From NCBI GenBank assembly GCA_001972305.1, contig BDDD01000895.1:62001-126000 (forward strand): a DNA stretch of 64,000 bases, given 5' to 3'. Under the pieces are notes generated by a model. It made no database searches, had not been told where the DNA came from, and was given only the letters and a program-made list of their open reading frames with translations. Shown here in pieces: positions 35,273 to 47,405 of this stretch; position 1 is the stretch's first letter, and the number at the start of each line of letters is the position of its first letter. Source of the stretch: Cephalotus follicularis. Lineage: Eukaryota; Streptophyta; Magnoliopsida; Oxalidales; Cephalotaceae. The position numbers and the translations under genes were made by a program.

Positions 35273-35516
35273 AAGCGTCGATGCTTAGCCCCGGGCATCA
35301 ACAGTTTTAAAAAAGCACAAGTATAAAGCGTCAACGGTTTGTTTTAAAGCATGAGGCGTTGACTGTTTGGTTTAACTCATAAAAGCGTCGACTATAAGTT
35401 TAACACATAAAAGCGTTGACGGTTTTAGAAAGCATGAGTATAAAACATCGACTACTTAGTTTAAGATATGAAAGCGTCGACGGGTTTAGTTTTGAAAGCA
35501 TAAAGTGTCGACGGTT
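35273..35516. repeat. GTCGAC-core cluster in LTR F2
   Basis: Same layout as F1 23567-23812. Some cores that are decayed in F1 are intact here and the reverse (AAGCGTCGACGGGTTT here, GAGTCGACGGGTTT in F1). Confidence 0.8.
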
Positions 35517-36736
35517 TTGATAGAAAATGTGGTTTGCGAAAGAGTTCGTAAATCAATGGAACTATGTCCAAAATAGTTCAAAGCCCTTTTTAAGATTCAT
35601 CCCATAGCCCGTGAATTGAGAGAAGGCAAGAATTCATCTTCTCTTAATTCAACGTCGAACCCTTATATCATATGCCCTATGCAGTATATATATCCATTCG
35701 TATGCTCGTATATATATACATATGTATATATACACAATCATGCATCCACACAAATACAATTCGTACACATCAATCCATATAATTATTTAGAATGCATGAA
35801 TGTAATGCAAGCAATAGTATAACCTACCTCTTAGCAACTGAGCTCGTAAAGCTCAGAAATCATCTATCCTCGATCGTTTTGCTTATCCTTGATCGTTTCC
35901 TTTATCCTGCATGTAGAAAACATTTCCGTTACACTCTACGCACGGAAACCAAGCACAACCGTCATCGGAGCTTCGGCCAGTTTCCGGCCAACTTACTTAG
36001 CTCCGGCGAAACCCAAAAATAGGTTCCACATTGGGCGATATGTTCAAAACCATTGGAGGCTCACTGTGACTCGTCGTGAAACGCATTGTCACGGTCGGCA
36101 GTGAGTCAACTCACTGAGTCAACTCGCCGGTCAACCACAGCTTCGGTCACCACCCAAAATCACCACACAATCATTAATTATACGCATCACTGCCAGAGAC
36201 TCACCGTGACTCACCGTGAAACGCGCTATCACGGCCGGCCAGTGAGTTCAACTCACTGAGTTGACTCGCCGGTCGTCCTTAACTCCGGCTACCACCAAAA
36301 AAGGCATCACAATCATCATATAAACACACTACCAGCCTTAACTCGCCGAGACTCGGTGCACATTGCGTGGTCTCAGGCAGCCGTGAGTCGACTCGCCAAC
36401 TCGACTCAATTGACACATCCCGGCTGATTCCGGCCAAACCACACCTCACCGATGGTCAAAATGGATAGAGCGAGCCTTCTAGATGAAAACCCCCTCCATC
36501 CGTGACGTTAACGGCTCCGACAAACACATGGCAATGCGCGACAGTGACGGGGAGAACGGAGGAAAAGAAAGAAAAGAAGAGGAAGAGGAAGGTTACCTGC
36601 CATGGAGGAACCGCCGAGACGCTCGCCGCTTCGCTGGCCGGCGTCTCTCTCTTTCTTCTCCGGCGCCTGGCTCTCTCTCCCGCTCTCTCCAGCTTTCTCT
36701 CCCGATATCTCTCTCTCTCATCTGCCTTCTTCTAAC

Positions 36737-36765
36737 ACACACGGGTGACTTAAGAGCCCGTGTGT
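36737..36765. other. Perfect hairpin near the transcript start of LTR F2
   Basis: ACACACGGG and CCCGTGTGT around an 11-nt spacer, at the place where LTR C has GCCTGGCGTT/AACGCCAGGC. Confidence 0.7.
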
Positions 36766-37077
36766 CTCTTTTTCCCCCTCTTCAATTTTGCTTCCTTTCT
36801 TGGTATTTACCAGCCAAAATACTAAGGCATGGGTCCCATTTAATCCAAAAACGGCAATATTAATTATCCGAACGGGTACCAAAATAATCGCAATAAAAAT
36901 GGGAACATAGGGCCTTGTTGTCGCACATTAAAAAATGCGCTTTATCAGTCATTTTGGGCCTTATGATTTGCGGCTCCAATACGCAATGCTTTTTATCGAT
37001 TCGGGATCCATCGGCTCAATACGGCTATACACTGTGCCAATATTAAAATAATTATTTATAAAATTTGGGCCCTTACA

Positions 37078-38221
37078 TCCTCCCCTCCTTAGAAAAATCT
37101 CGTCCCGAGATTTCCTAGGTTAAATCATGTGAGGGTAGAATGTCTTCGTTTCTTTCTTGCGTCTCATATAACTTTCTCAAGCTCATAGCATTATAATCAC
37201 ACTTCACCCATGAAACGTCCTCATCCTTTAACCATTTGGTCCACAACCGTATTACCCGTTTCATCGTCCTTCGGTGTCCATATCATTCCAAAACCATCTC
37301 TGAACATATATTTATATACATACATATGAGTTCTCCTCAAACTCGTATCCGTCCTTAGCTCTAACGGCTCATATGGTAGCACGTGAGAAGGATCTGGATA
37401 ATATACTCTCAGTATTGAGATATAAAAGCCTTATGAAACACATGATCTTCCCGTGTGAGTTCTGCTCACGACAGAAGTCCATTCCAACTGTTATCTCTAT
37501 CCGTCACGCTTCTGTGATGCCACCCTGATCCAGGCATATACTCTACCTTATATGGTAGGTTTCGATCCCGTAGACTGAGTGGTAAGGCAGCCTATAGGAT
37601 ACTGTGTCCACTCCATCATCATGTCATTCCACCAAATTGAATTACAGATCTCGATACATCTTGCTAATCGCCGGATGTACTGAGAAACTGGAGCGATAAG
37701 CTTGGAACTATAGCTCCTCCGTTGGCTTTTCGTTGTAAAGCGCACAAACTCTGCCTTGGGATTTTATCAACTTATCACCACGAATCAAGAATTCTGGTTT
37801 GAATCCATCTTGATCATGTAATGCAGCCTTAAGAAATTCACCACTCATTCCTCGAGCCTCTCAATTCTATCCATTAACCACGGTCGTGCTTGAACTTAGG
37901 GGACCGTCAAGTAAGCTAATCAGTGACCTAAGGCATCTGCTAGCATATTAGCATCGGCTGGTTGACATTGCATCTCACAGATGTAGCCATTGAGCAGCTC
38001 CATCCATCTTCTTTGTTTCATATTTAGATCCTTCTAAGAGAAAGGAGGTTTCGGACCCTTGTGATCTGTGAAAGCCTCTAATTTTGTGCAGTACAGACAG
38101 GGTCTCCATTGGCGTAGCGCACGGATAACGCTGCAAATTCTAGGTCGAGAGCGGAATAACTCACTCCTGAGGCTCCAACTTTCCTTAAGACATAGGGGCT
38201 CATTCCCCAAACAATCTCAAA
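37078..38221 (-). pseudogene. Gypsy pol remnant (RNase H, integrase, chromodomain-like tail) and polypurine tract
   Basis: The polypurine tract CTAAGGAGGGGAGGA (minus, ending at 37078) is preceded by GAAATCTCGGGACGAGATTT, the usual gypsy 3' junction. Further right in minus sense: a chromodomain-like tail (IRLWTKWLKDEDVSW, about 37150-37260), integrase zinc-domain traces (SVHP..SKMYRDL, about 37640-37710), and RNase H (QKDLNMKQRRWMELLNGY with ADANMLADALGH, about 37935-38040; YSALDLEFAALSV, about 38130). All in several frames with stops. The integrase core is deleted. The right end joins LTR H1 abruptly at about 38222. Confidence 0.7.
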
Positions 38222-41200
38222 ACACTTGCCCATGCTATCCCTGAAAACCTGCCGCATGGAAAACAAAACACGGCTGAGCAAACCTCAGTACAGATATAGA
38301 ATCATAAAATAGTTTACGAACAGTTTATGAAACAAATCAATTACGAAACAACATAAATACGGATCAAAACAAATACGAATCAAAACAGATACGAATCAAA
38401 ACAGAACGGTTTACGAAACAAAACAGAACAGTTACGAATCATAAAAGATCAGTTACGAATCATAACAGAACGAAACAAAACAGAATAGATACGAATCATA
38501 ACAAAACGAAACAAAATCGTATCCGAAACAAAGCAGTTTACCAAAACGAAATGGTATCCGAAACAAAACAATATCATGCTCAATACAGTATCTGAAACAA
38601 ACACGATGCGATACAAACAATATACGAAACGAAACACTCAACGAAACAGAAGAGATCAATTTATGGAACAAAAGAAAGCAGTTTCTGAACAGTACGAAAC
38701 AAACAGATTATGGAACAAAACAAAACAGTAAACGATAAATGATAATTTGAAAGCAGTAAGATTTCAAAGTTAACTCAAAACAGAAATCTTAAGCAATAAA
38801 TTAGTTTAAACATTCTTTGAAGTCACATATGAACTTTCATAAAAATCAAATCCATAACTTTCAAAACGTATAACAAAACTTTCAAAACATAAGTTCCATA
38901 CTGAGCCACATATCACATATCAGAACACATATAGCAAGGGAGTAGCTAATTCCACATGCCAAGTAGAATTGAAGTGTACGGCATTACACATATCAATTCT
39001 CATAACATATCATATCACATCACATATCATATACTAGAATCGATTCATACGTCTCTATCGCATAGCGGATCCATAAATCCACCTCATGGGATTTATTCAT
39101 AACACTCAAAGACGCCGTAGACTAATCACACCGCTACAGAAGTGTCATGTCCCCGTGCCAGGCCTACGACATGCCTATGGTACGCCCCATAGGTGGGTAC
39201 AATACACAGTATTCAATCATTTCGAAAACATTGATTTATCAAAATCACTTTAATAACACATATAAACATGCTTTTTTGAAACATATTCAAAAATCGTTAA
39301 CAAACGATATCATAACGTACATTTCATAATCGGAAATCAACTCATTTATTTCCACCATAAAAGAGAAGATCATAACATATTTCATAACATATCATAGCAC
39401 AAGAATAGTAAAGTCGAGAACATTCAAATTTCATAAAATGTCAAAAACCGACTTTATTTTCGAAACATATCAAAACCATAAAACATGACCGAGTTCATAA
39501 ACCGAAAGAACATAGCATAAAAGCAAAGCTGACTTTCGTTCGATAAAATCAGATAGCCCAAGAGTGATAGTGTTCGTACATATCCATTAGGCAATAAAAC
39601 AGGTTTATTCAATCAAAACCGATCAATGATAACCAAGAAAGGAGATCCATACCAAATACAGAATCCGAAATTATCTCAAATAAAAGCAGAAGGATAGCCA
39701 AGGAAGGACATCTGTACAAAAGAAAACATAACCGACTTTATCTCAATAAAACCGACAGAGAAATCCAAAGCAAAGATAATCCGTACAATAACGAAAGATA
39801 AAGCTGAAATTTATTCTTTAACAAACCAGTAGGAGGGTATCAAAGAAAGAGTTATCCATACATAATCATTAAACAGTAAAATTGACTTTATTCAAATAAA
39901 ATCGAAGGGAGTATCCAAGAACGAAAGAATAATCCGTACATTAATCATAAAAGTGAAACGGGATAGTTCCAATAAAATCAGATAGCCAAAGAATGATAGA
40001 ATCCGTACATTTCAACAAACAGATTGAACTCAGATAAAACCGAATGATAACTAAACGAAGAATCCATATTTTATTCGCAAAACAAAACTGAATTTGTACT
40101 CTTATAAAATCAGTAAGAGTGTGTCAAGAAACGAAGATCCGTACTTCACGCGATCACCAAAACAACCTCAAGAATATATATCGAGACTTCTCTAGACCGC
40201 TCGTCGGTTGTTGCAAATATCTAACAGAAATAAAATCGTTCTCATAAGGACTTGAAATAAAATCAGACCTCGACTCATGGGTCATTGTACACTAATCATG
40301 ACCATATAAGAAAACAATAGGTTTAATACATCCAATTCGCAGAAGTCTCATCTAAACATATTTTCGAATTCGCTAAGGTAAGTCCAAGTTGTCCAATTCA
40401 TCCAATTTCGAATCATAATACTAGTTCAGCTCATAATATCGTAAAACGATTACATAAATACATAATTCAACCAAAAACAGAATTTAACGGAGTAGGGTTC
40501 AGAGTTTACCGAAAGCAGACGGAATAGATAACAAAGCCATAATCACACCGCGGAATCGGAGTAGATCACACCTATGCGGAGATTGGAGTCGGAAAATGTC
40601 AAAAACGTGTCACCGGAGACTGCCGCGCGTGGGCTCACGCGCCGCTGCTGGCCAGCGCGTGTCTATCACGCGTCGCCGGTCAGACGCTGAAATGGGCCGA
40701 TCTGAGGCGTTTGAGGCCGGGGATCACATATCCAGGGCGCGTTTGCCACAACGCCGCCGTATTTGGCCAGAACGAACGCTTTTGACCGTAGTTGACTTTG
40801 CGCTGATCTGCTTTTCTGGCGTCGCCAAGGGTCGGGGCTGGTCGGGTTCGCTTCCTCTCGATGCCAGGATGCCGAATATGTGATTGTCTTGTCGTGACGA
40901 TCACCGGAGACGGAGCTATGGCGTTCGACAGTGACGGGGAGAGAAGACGTTGTGCACGCCGATTGGGCCATTGTCCGGCGCAAGGGGTTGGGTCTGGTGG
41001 ACTCATGAGATCATGGGGGTTCGACCGGTGCCTTCGCCGGTGCCATATCGGCACTGACGCCGGTGACAACAGCTGAGTGGGGAGAGAGAACGGGAGAGAC
41101 GACGGGAGAGAGAGAAAGAGAAAAATAAATATAAAATAGGGTTTTGATATTTAAAAATGTTGAAAATTGGTTTTAACAAATAAATAAAAAGCCAAAATTA

Positions 41201-41384
41201 TTTTATTTATTCATGGACATAATATCAAAACCCACTAGGCTAATGCCAAAACCCGCTTAATCTAGCCAAAAGCAAAACAAACTGAAAAAAATGGGCATTC
41301 CACAAACTGAAATAAAATAAACAGCCCAAACGAAACAGATCAAAAAGTTCCGAAAATTCTATTTGAAAAAAACAGGATATTACA
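38222..41384 (-). repeat. LTR H1 (3' LTR of H, missing its last ~300 bp)
   Basis: Start TGTAATATCCTG at 41384. It ends at ACACTTGCCCATGC near 38222, where H2 and H3 continue with the final 300 bp. The segment 38750-40671 is almost identical to H2 44033-45954. It has ACGAAACAAAACAG-type simple sequence (about 38300-38740) and a GC-rich block (40600-41060). Confidence 0.88.
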
Positions 41385-41407
41385 TCTCCACCCCCTTTAA
41401 AAAAAGA
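41385..41407 (-). promoter_or_regulatory. Polypurine tract of H
   Basis: Minus strand: TTTTTTTAAAGGGGGTGGAGA immediately before TGTAATATCC. Confidence 0.9.
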
Positions 41408-43220
41408 TTTTGTCCAGAAATCTAAAACCCCTACTAGCCTAAAACAAGCAGATTATCCAGACGGAACGCGCCATATCATATCAACGGAAACCTCAAACCA
41501 TATGTAAAAACAGTATGGATAACCATTACAACCATACTCTTAGGATTTCCCGAAAATCGGGCATGATGTATTCGTTTATCGGACTCCTTGCCACCTGATA
41601 AACCACAATTTATATGTTTGGAGATCAACTCTCATATCTCATCACAATCTATATGCTCGGATTCATCCCGCACAAGACTATATCACCACTATATCAAATA
41701 TACCATTTGCACGCGAAAGACAATCCTTTCAATACTCTAAAAGATGAGCTTGATCATATACAATAATATCGTACGCATGCAAAAGATAATAATGTAAATG
41801 GAATAATCAATTAAGTACATTCTAACTCTTATAATCTCCCGAAAATTGGGCATGTAGTATTCGCTTATCGGACATATGCCCCCTGTAAAGAAAACACAAT
41901 TTATATCCACACTCCCGAAGGAGGAACAATCAGTTATAAATAGGCTCAGCCCTCAGTAAACCACAATTTAAGTCTGAATCATCATTCCAATCTCTCAAGT
42001 GTGAACTCATGTATATCCAATACATCAACATACATCTCATAAGCACTGCCACATGTCGGCAGGTCGATAACTGAATAAACATATCTCTTAAGTTACCTCT
42101 TATACATAACAATTCTCATAAATCTATACAGTTTAGTTTATGAACAAAATGTACTCTTTACAAATCATACAAACAAATCCATATCCATTATCATAAGCAG
42201 TGAATGTGTGCAGAGGTCTAGCAGATATATATAATATTGTTCATGTGAGATGTATATATAGCATAAAAAGATGTGAACAATGCCATATCATATCCATATA
42301 AGCCATAACACAACCTGTCATTAGTAACTTCACCATATACTATCACCCAAAGCCTTCGTTCCATATCCATCCATGATTGTGCTATATCCATTACATTTCA
42401 TATCCGTTTACGGTCCATATCCATTTACAATCTATATCCGTTTATGATTCATAGTCATTTAGCACTCCACTAGGAATCTAGAGGCAAACTCCATATGTAG
42501 TTGACATCGAAGGGTTGACTAAATGCATATACTGTCACATACCAGCATATATAAGTAGTTAACTGTCACATCGGTTCATTCACAAACTATTTCGAGCATC
42601 CATGCAATGCCAATCCATTTAATAATAGTCCATCCGATCACTATCCATTCAGTAATGACCCATTCGATCACTGTCCGAGCAATAATGATCCATTCAATCA
42701 CTATCTGATCAATAACGGGTCACACGATCACTATATGTTCAACAATGGTCCTTACGATCACGATCTGTTCAATAAAGGTCCTTAACGATACTATGCGATC
42801 GATAACGATATACTAGCCATCCCTACACTATCCATTCACAATGACAATTCATATTCTATCTCGATCAACCACTATTCGATACGGAAGCTATTCAGACAAC
42901 AATTATGCCTTTCGGCCCATTCGATCGATCGCTTAGCATTACAGCTTATTCGGTCGGTCTTTTAATCGCTATACATTTGGCTCATATCGTGCATCCTCTT
43001 GTGAAACAACTGACTCAGCTTCCGGATTAACATTCCTTAGTCGTCCGACTCTTCGTGTCATCAAAGAAACAAAACCGAAACGGAGTAAAACAAAGAGAGA
43101 CAGAAAACTAGAATACAAAGGACATATCAAAACGACTCTTAAGGAATAGCCCTAACCCAAATGTCTACCCATCTCACAGGTCAAACCTAGATAGGTCTTC
43201 TAAGGAAAGAAAAACCTATT
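41408..43220 (-). other. Non-coding internal region of H
   Basis: No coding domain in any frame. At 41540-41600 and again at 41820-42080 it carries sequence of the C/F LTR type: CCCGAAAATCGGGCATGATG then TATTCGTTTATCGGA; CACTCCCGAAGGAGGAACAA; GGCTCAGCCCTCAG; AGCACTGCCACATGTCGGCA. At 42590-42800 there are degenerate repeats of about 25-30 bp around AATRATCCATTCGATCACTAT. The rest is AT-rich. It may be old LTR-derived filler or the element's own packaging region. Confidence 0.7.
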
Positions 43221-43231
43221 CTCTGATACCA
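43221..43231 (-). promoter_or_regulatory. Primer binding site of H
   Basis: Minus strand: GTTATGGTATCAGAG directly after the LTR end GGGGGTGTTACA; initiator-Met type. Confidence 0.9.
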
Positions 43232-43235
43232 TAAC

Positions 43236-46200
43236 TGTAACACCCCCGATTCAGAACCAGGATCACTCCCGATTCAGGATCGGTGTCTCACACAAAACAA
43301 AGCTAAAACATATCAAATATCTTAATCTTAATCAATACGTGGCGGTTCTAAAAATCGAAAAACATGTATCATCATGGAACATAAATTGAATCTGAAACAT
43401 AATCTGAAAACTTTGTCATAAACCAAAATCACAATACTGTTTAGATAACTTGCCTATACACGACCATAACACTACTAAGAACATAACCGGATCAAACTCC
43501 TAGATGATCCTCTGACATAGGGTAACTCTCTCATCACACTTGCCCATTCTGTCCCTGAAAACCTGCAGCATGAAAAACAAAACATGGCTGAGCAAACTTC
43601 AGTACAGATATAGAATCATAAAACAGTTTACGAACAGTTTATGAAACAAATCAATTACGAAACAACATAAATACGGATCAAAACAGATACGAATCAAAAC
43701 AGAATGGTTTACGAAACAAAACAGAACAGTTACGAATCATAAAAGATCAGTTAAGAATCATAACAGAACGAAACAAAATAGAACAGTTACGAATCATAAC
43801 AAAATGAAACAAAGCAGTTTACCAAAACGAAACGGTATCCGAAACAAAACAATATCATGCTCAATACAGTATCTGAAACAAACACGATGCGATACAAACA
43901 TTTTACTAAACGAAACACTCTACGAAACAGAATAGATCAATTTACGGAACAAAAGAAAGCAGTTTCTGAATAGTACGAAACAAACAGATTGTGGAACACA
44001 ACAAAACAGTAAACAATAAATGATAATTTGAAAGCAGTCAGATTTCAAAGTTAACTCAAAACAGAAATCTTAAGCAATAAATTAGTTTAAACATTCTTTG
44101 AAGTCACATATGAACTTTCATAAAAATCAAATCCATAACTTTCAAAACGTATAACAAAACTTTCAAAACATAAGTTCCATACTGAGCCACATATCACATA
44201 TCAGAACACATATAGCAAGGGAGTAGCTAATTCCACATGCCAAGTAGAATTGAAGTGTACGGCATTACACATATCAATTCTCATAACATATCATATCACA
44301 TCACATATCATATACTAGAATCGATTCATACGTCTCTATCGCATAGCGGATCCATAAATCCACCTCATGGGATTTATTCATAACACTCAAAGACGCCGTA
44401 GACTAATCACACCGCTACAGAAGTGTCATGTCCCCGTGCCAGGCCTACGACATGCCTATGGTACGCCCCATAGGTGGGTACAATACTCAGTATTCAATCA
44501 TTTCGAAAACATTGATTTATCAAAATCACTTTAAAAACACATATAAAGATGCTTTTTTGAAACATATTCAAAAATCGTTAACAAACGATATCATAACGTA
44601 CATTTCATAATCGAAAATCAACTCATTTATTTCCACCATAAAAGAGATGATCATATCATATTTCATAACATATCATAGCATAAGAATAGTAAAGTCGAGA
44701 ACATTCAAATTTCATAAAATGTCAAAAACCGACTTTATTTTCGAAACATATCAAAACCATAAAACATGACCGAGTTCATAAACCGAAAGAACATAGCATA
44801 AAAGCAAAGCTGACTTTCGTTCGATAAAATCAGATAGCCCAAGAGTGATAGTGTTCGTACATATCCATTAGGCAATAAAACAGGTTTATTCAATCAAAAC
44901 CGATCAATGATAACCAAGAAAGGAGATCCATACCAAATACAGAATCCGAAATTATCTCAAATAAAAGCAGAAGGATAGCCAAGGAAGGACATCTGTACAA
45001 AAGAAAACATAACCGACTTTATCTCAATAAAACCGACAGAGAAATCCAAAGCAAAGATAATCCGTACAATAACGAAAGATAAAGCTGAAATTTATTCTTT
45101 AACAAACCAGTAGGAGGGTATCAAAGAAAGAGTTATCCATACATAATCATTAAACAGTAAAATTGACTTTATTCAAATAAAATCGAAGGGAGTATCCAAG
45201 AACGAAAGAATAATCCGTACATTAATCATAAAAGTGAAACGGGATAGTTCCAATAAAATCAGATAGCCAAAGAATGATAGAATCCGTACATTTCAACAAA
45301 CAGATTGAACTCAGATAAAACCGAATGATAACTAAACGAAGAATCCATATTTTATTCGCAAAACAAAACTGAATTTGTACTCTTATAAAATCAGTAAGAG
45401 TGTGTCAAGAAACGAAGATCCGTACTTCACGCGATCACCAAAACAACCTCAAGAATATATATCGAGACTTCTCTAGACCGCTCGTCGGTTGTTGCAAATA
45501 TCTAACAGAAATAAAATCGTTCTCATAAGGACTTGAAATAAAATCAGACCTCGACTCATGGGTCATTGTACACTAATCATGACCATATAAGAAAACAATA
45601 GGTTTAATACATCCAATTCGCAGAAGTCTCATCTAAACATATTTTCGAATTCGCTAAGGTAAGTCCAAGTTGTCCAATTCATCCAATTTCGAATCATAAT
45701 ACTAGTTCAGCTCATAATATCGTAAAACGATTACATAAATACCTAATTCAACCAAAAACAGAATTTAACGGAGTAGGGTTCAGAGTTTACCGAAAGCAGA
45801 CGGAATAGATAACAAAGCCATAATCACACCGCGGAATCGGAGTAGATCACACCTATGCGGAGATTGGAGTCGGAAAATGTCAAAAACGTGTCACCGGAGA
45901 CTGCCGCGCGTGGGCTCACGCGCCGCTGCTGGCCAGCGCGTGTCTATCACGCGTCTAAACATATTTTCGAATTCGCTAAGGTAAGTCCAAGTTGTCCAAT
46001 TCATCCAATTTCGAATCATAATACTAGTTCAGCTCATAATATCGTAAAATGATTACATAAATACATAATTCAACCGAAAACAGAATTTAACGGAGTAGGG
46101 TTTAGAGTTTACCGAAAGCAGACGGAACAGATAACAGAGCCATAATCACACCGCGGAATCGGAGCGGATCACACCTATGCGGAGAACGGAGTCGGAAACT

Positions 46201-46986
46201 GTCAAAAACGTGTCGCCGAAGATTGCCGCGCGTGGGCTCACGCTCCGCCGCTGGCCGGCGCGTGTCTATCATGCATCGCCGGTCAGACGCTGAAAAGGGC
46301 TGATCTAAAGCGTTTGAGGCCGGGGATCCCATATCCAGGGCGCGTTTGCCACAACACCGCCGTATTTGGCCAGAACGAACGCTTTTGACCGCGGTTGACT
46401 TTGCGCCGATCTGCTTTTCAGGCGTCTCCAAGGGTCGGGGCTGGTCGGGTTCGCTTCCTCTCGACGCCAGGATGCCGAATATGCAATTGTCTTGTCATGA
46501 CGATCACCGGAGATGGAGCTATGGCGTTCGACAATGGCGGTGAGAGAAGACGTCGTGCACGCCGATTGGGCCGTTGTTCGGCGCAGGGGTTGGGTCCGGT
46601 GGACTCAACAGATCATGGGGGTTCGACTGGTGCCTTTGTCGGTCCCATATTGGCACTGACGCCGGTGACAGCAGCTGAGTGGGGAGAGAGAACGGCAGAG
46701 ACGGCGGGAGAGAGAGAAAGTGAAAAATAAATATAAAATAGGGTTTTTGATATTTAAAAATGCTAAAAATTGGTTTTAACAAATAAATAAAAAGCCAAAA
46801 TTATTTTATTTATTCATGGACTTAATATCAAAACCCACTAGGCTAATGCCAAAACCCGCTTAGCCTAACCAAAAGCAAAACAAACCGAAAAAAACGGGCA
46901 GTCCACAAACCGAAATAAAATAAACAGCCCAAACGAAACAGATCAAAAAGGTCCAAAAATTCTATTCGAAAAAAATTGATATTACA
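43236..46986 (-). repeat. LTR H2 (5' LTR of H, 3.75 kb) with an internal duplication
   Basis: TGTAACACCCCC at 43236 to TTGATATTACA at 46986. It holds a 322-bp direct duplication (45633-45954 and 45955-46276). Left of 45954 it is nearly identical to H1; right of it the match to H1 drops visibly. Confidence 0.9.
45633..46276. repeat. 322-bp tandem duplication in LTR H2
   Basis: CTAAACATATTTTCGAATTC starts both copies, which end near CGTGTCTATCACGCGT/CATGCAT. The first copy matches H1 40350-40671 almost base for base; the second differs from both by roughly 5%. Confidence 0.92.
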
Positions 46987-47405
46987 ATTAGCATGCTTCC
47001 GCACTTTCATGGATTACCTAATGAGGATGCATATCTCTTCCTTCGCGAGTTCGAGGAGGTGTGTGCCCTCATGAAACTTCAGTAACTCTCGGACGATGCG
47101 ATCAAATTGCGTTTTATAAATTTTTTTTTGAATGATGGAGCTAAGAAGTGCCTCTACAGTCTCCCAAAAGTTTCCATCTCTACATGGGACCATTTTACTG
47201 TCTCGTTCCTAAAGAAGTTTTTTCTGCTTCACAAATCCAATAAACTTAGGAATGACATTCTCCAGTTTAGTCAGTGTCCCAATGAATCATTTTCCCGTTG
47301 TATGGAACGTTTCAAAGATCTTGTTTTAGAGTGTCATCATCATAGTTTGAATACGTGGCATTTATGCCAAATCATTTATGAAGGCATCGATTACCAGACC
47401 AAGCA
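46987..47405 (+). pseudogene. gag: Athila-type gag, N-terminal part (element J)
   Basis: The translation includes FHGLPNEDAYLFLREFEEVC, stop near 47083, LRFINFFLNDGAKKCLYSLP, TWDHFTVSFLKKFFLLHKSN, FSRCMERFKDLVLECHHHSL and CQIIYEGIDYQT. This is the retrotran_gag domain of Athila/Tat-lineage gypsy elements (compare the usual FFPTAKTARLRNDI and ESLYEAWERFKELL motifs). It is broken exactly at AAGCA by the insertion of element I and resumes at 59890. The upstream end of gag is missing because H sits there. Confidence 0.85.

Larger units (their letters stand above)
33254..37077 (-). repeat. LTR F2, complete (3.82 kb), between a primer site and a polypurine tract
   Basis: The right end, TGTAAGGGCCC (37077, minus sense start), follows a polypurine tract. 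The left end, TGTCGCGCCCC at 33254 (sense ...GGCGCGACA), is followed by a primer site. The order polypurine tract, LTR, primer site is that of the middle LTR of a tandem LTR-internal-LTR-internal-LTR array or of an LTR-LTR recombinant. It has a TATAAATAAT box near 37045-37056, a GC-rich block (about 36030-36720), a 9-bp hairpin (36737-36765), and the tandem and GTCGAC arrays also found in F1. Confidence 0.88.
38222..46986 (-). mobile_element. Element H: LARD-like non-autonomous LTR retrotransposon
   Basis: Minus sense: 5' LTR H2 (46986-43236), primer site (43231-43221), about 1.84 kb internal sequence without recognisable gag or pol, polypurine tract (41398-41385), 3' LTR H1 (41384-38222, cut at its end). 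Very long LTRs, a primer site, a polypurine tract and a non-coding middle define a large retrotransposon derivative, moved in trans by an autonomous partner. The right end borders Athila gag, so H inserted in J. The left end is an illegitimate joint with a gypsy remnant, so no target duplication is left. Confidence 0.85.

Noticed and set aside
36483..36863. 126-aa and overlapping 77-aa frames in LTR F2
   Set aside because: Ser/Arg/Leu-rich products of the CT-rich and GC-rich block. No homologous frame in C and no domain.
38300..38740. Satellite array in LTR H1 (ACGAAACAAAACAG units)
   Set aside because: The units are irregular and short and shared by H1, H2 and H3 at the same LTR position, so this is simple sequence of the LTR and not a satellite.
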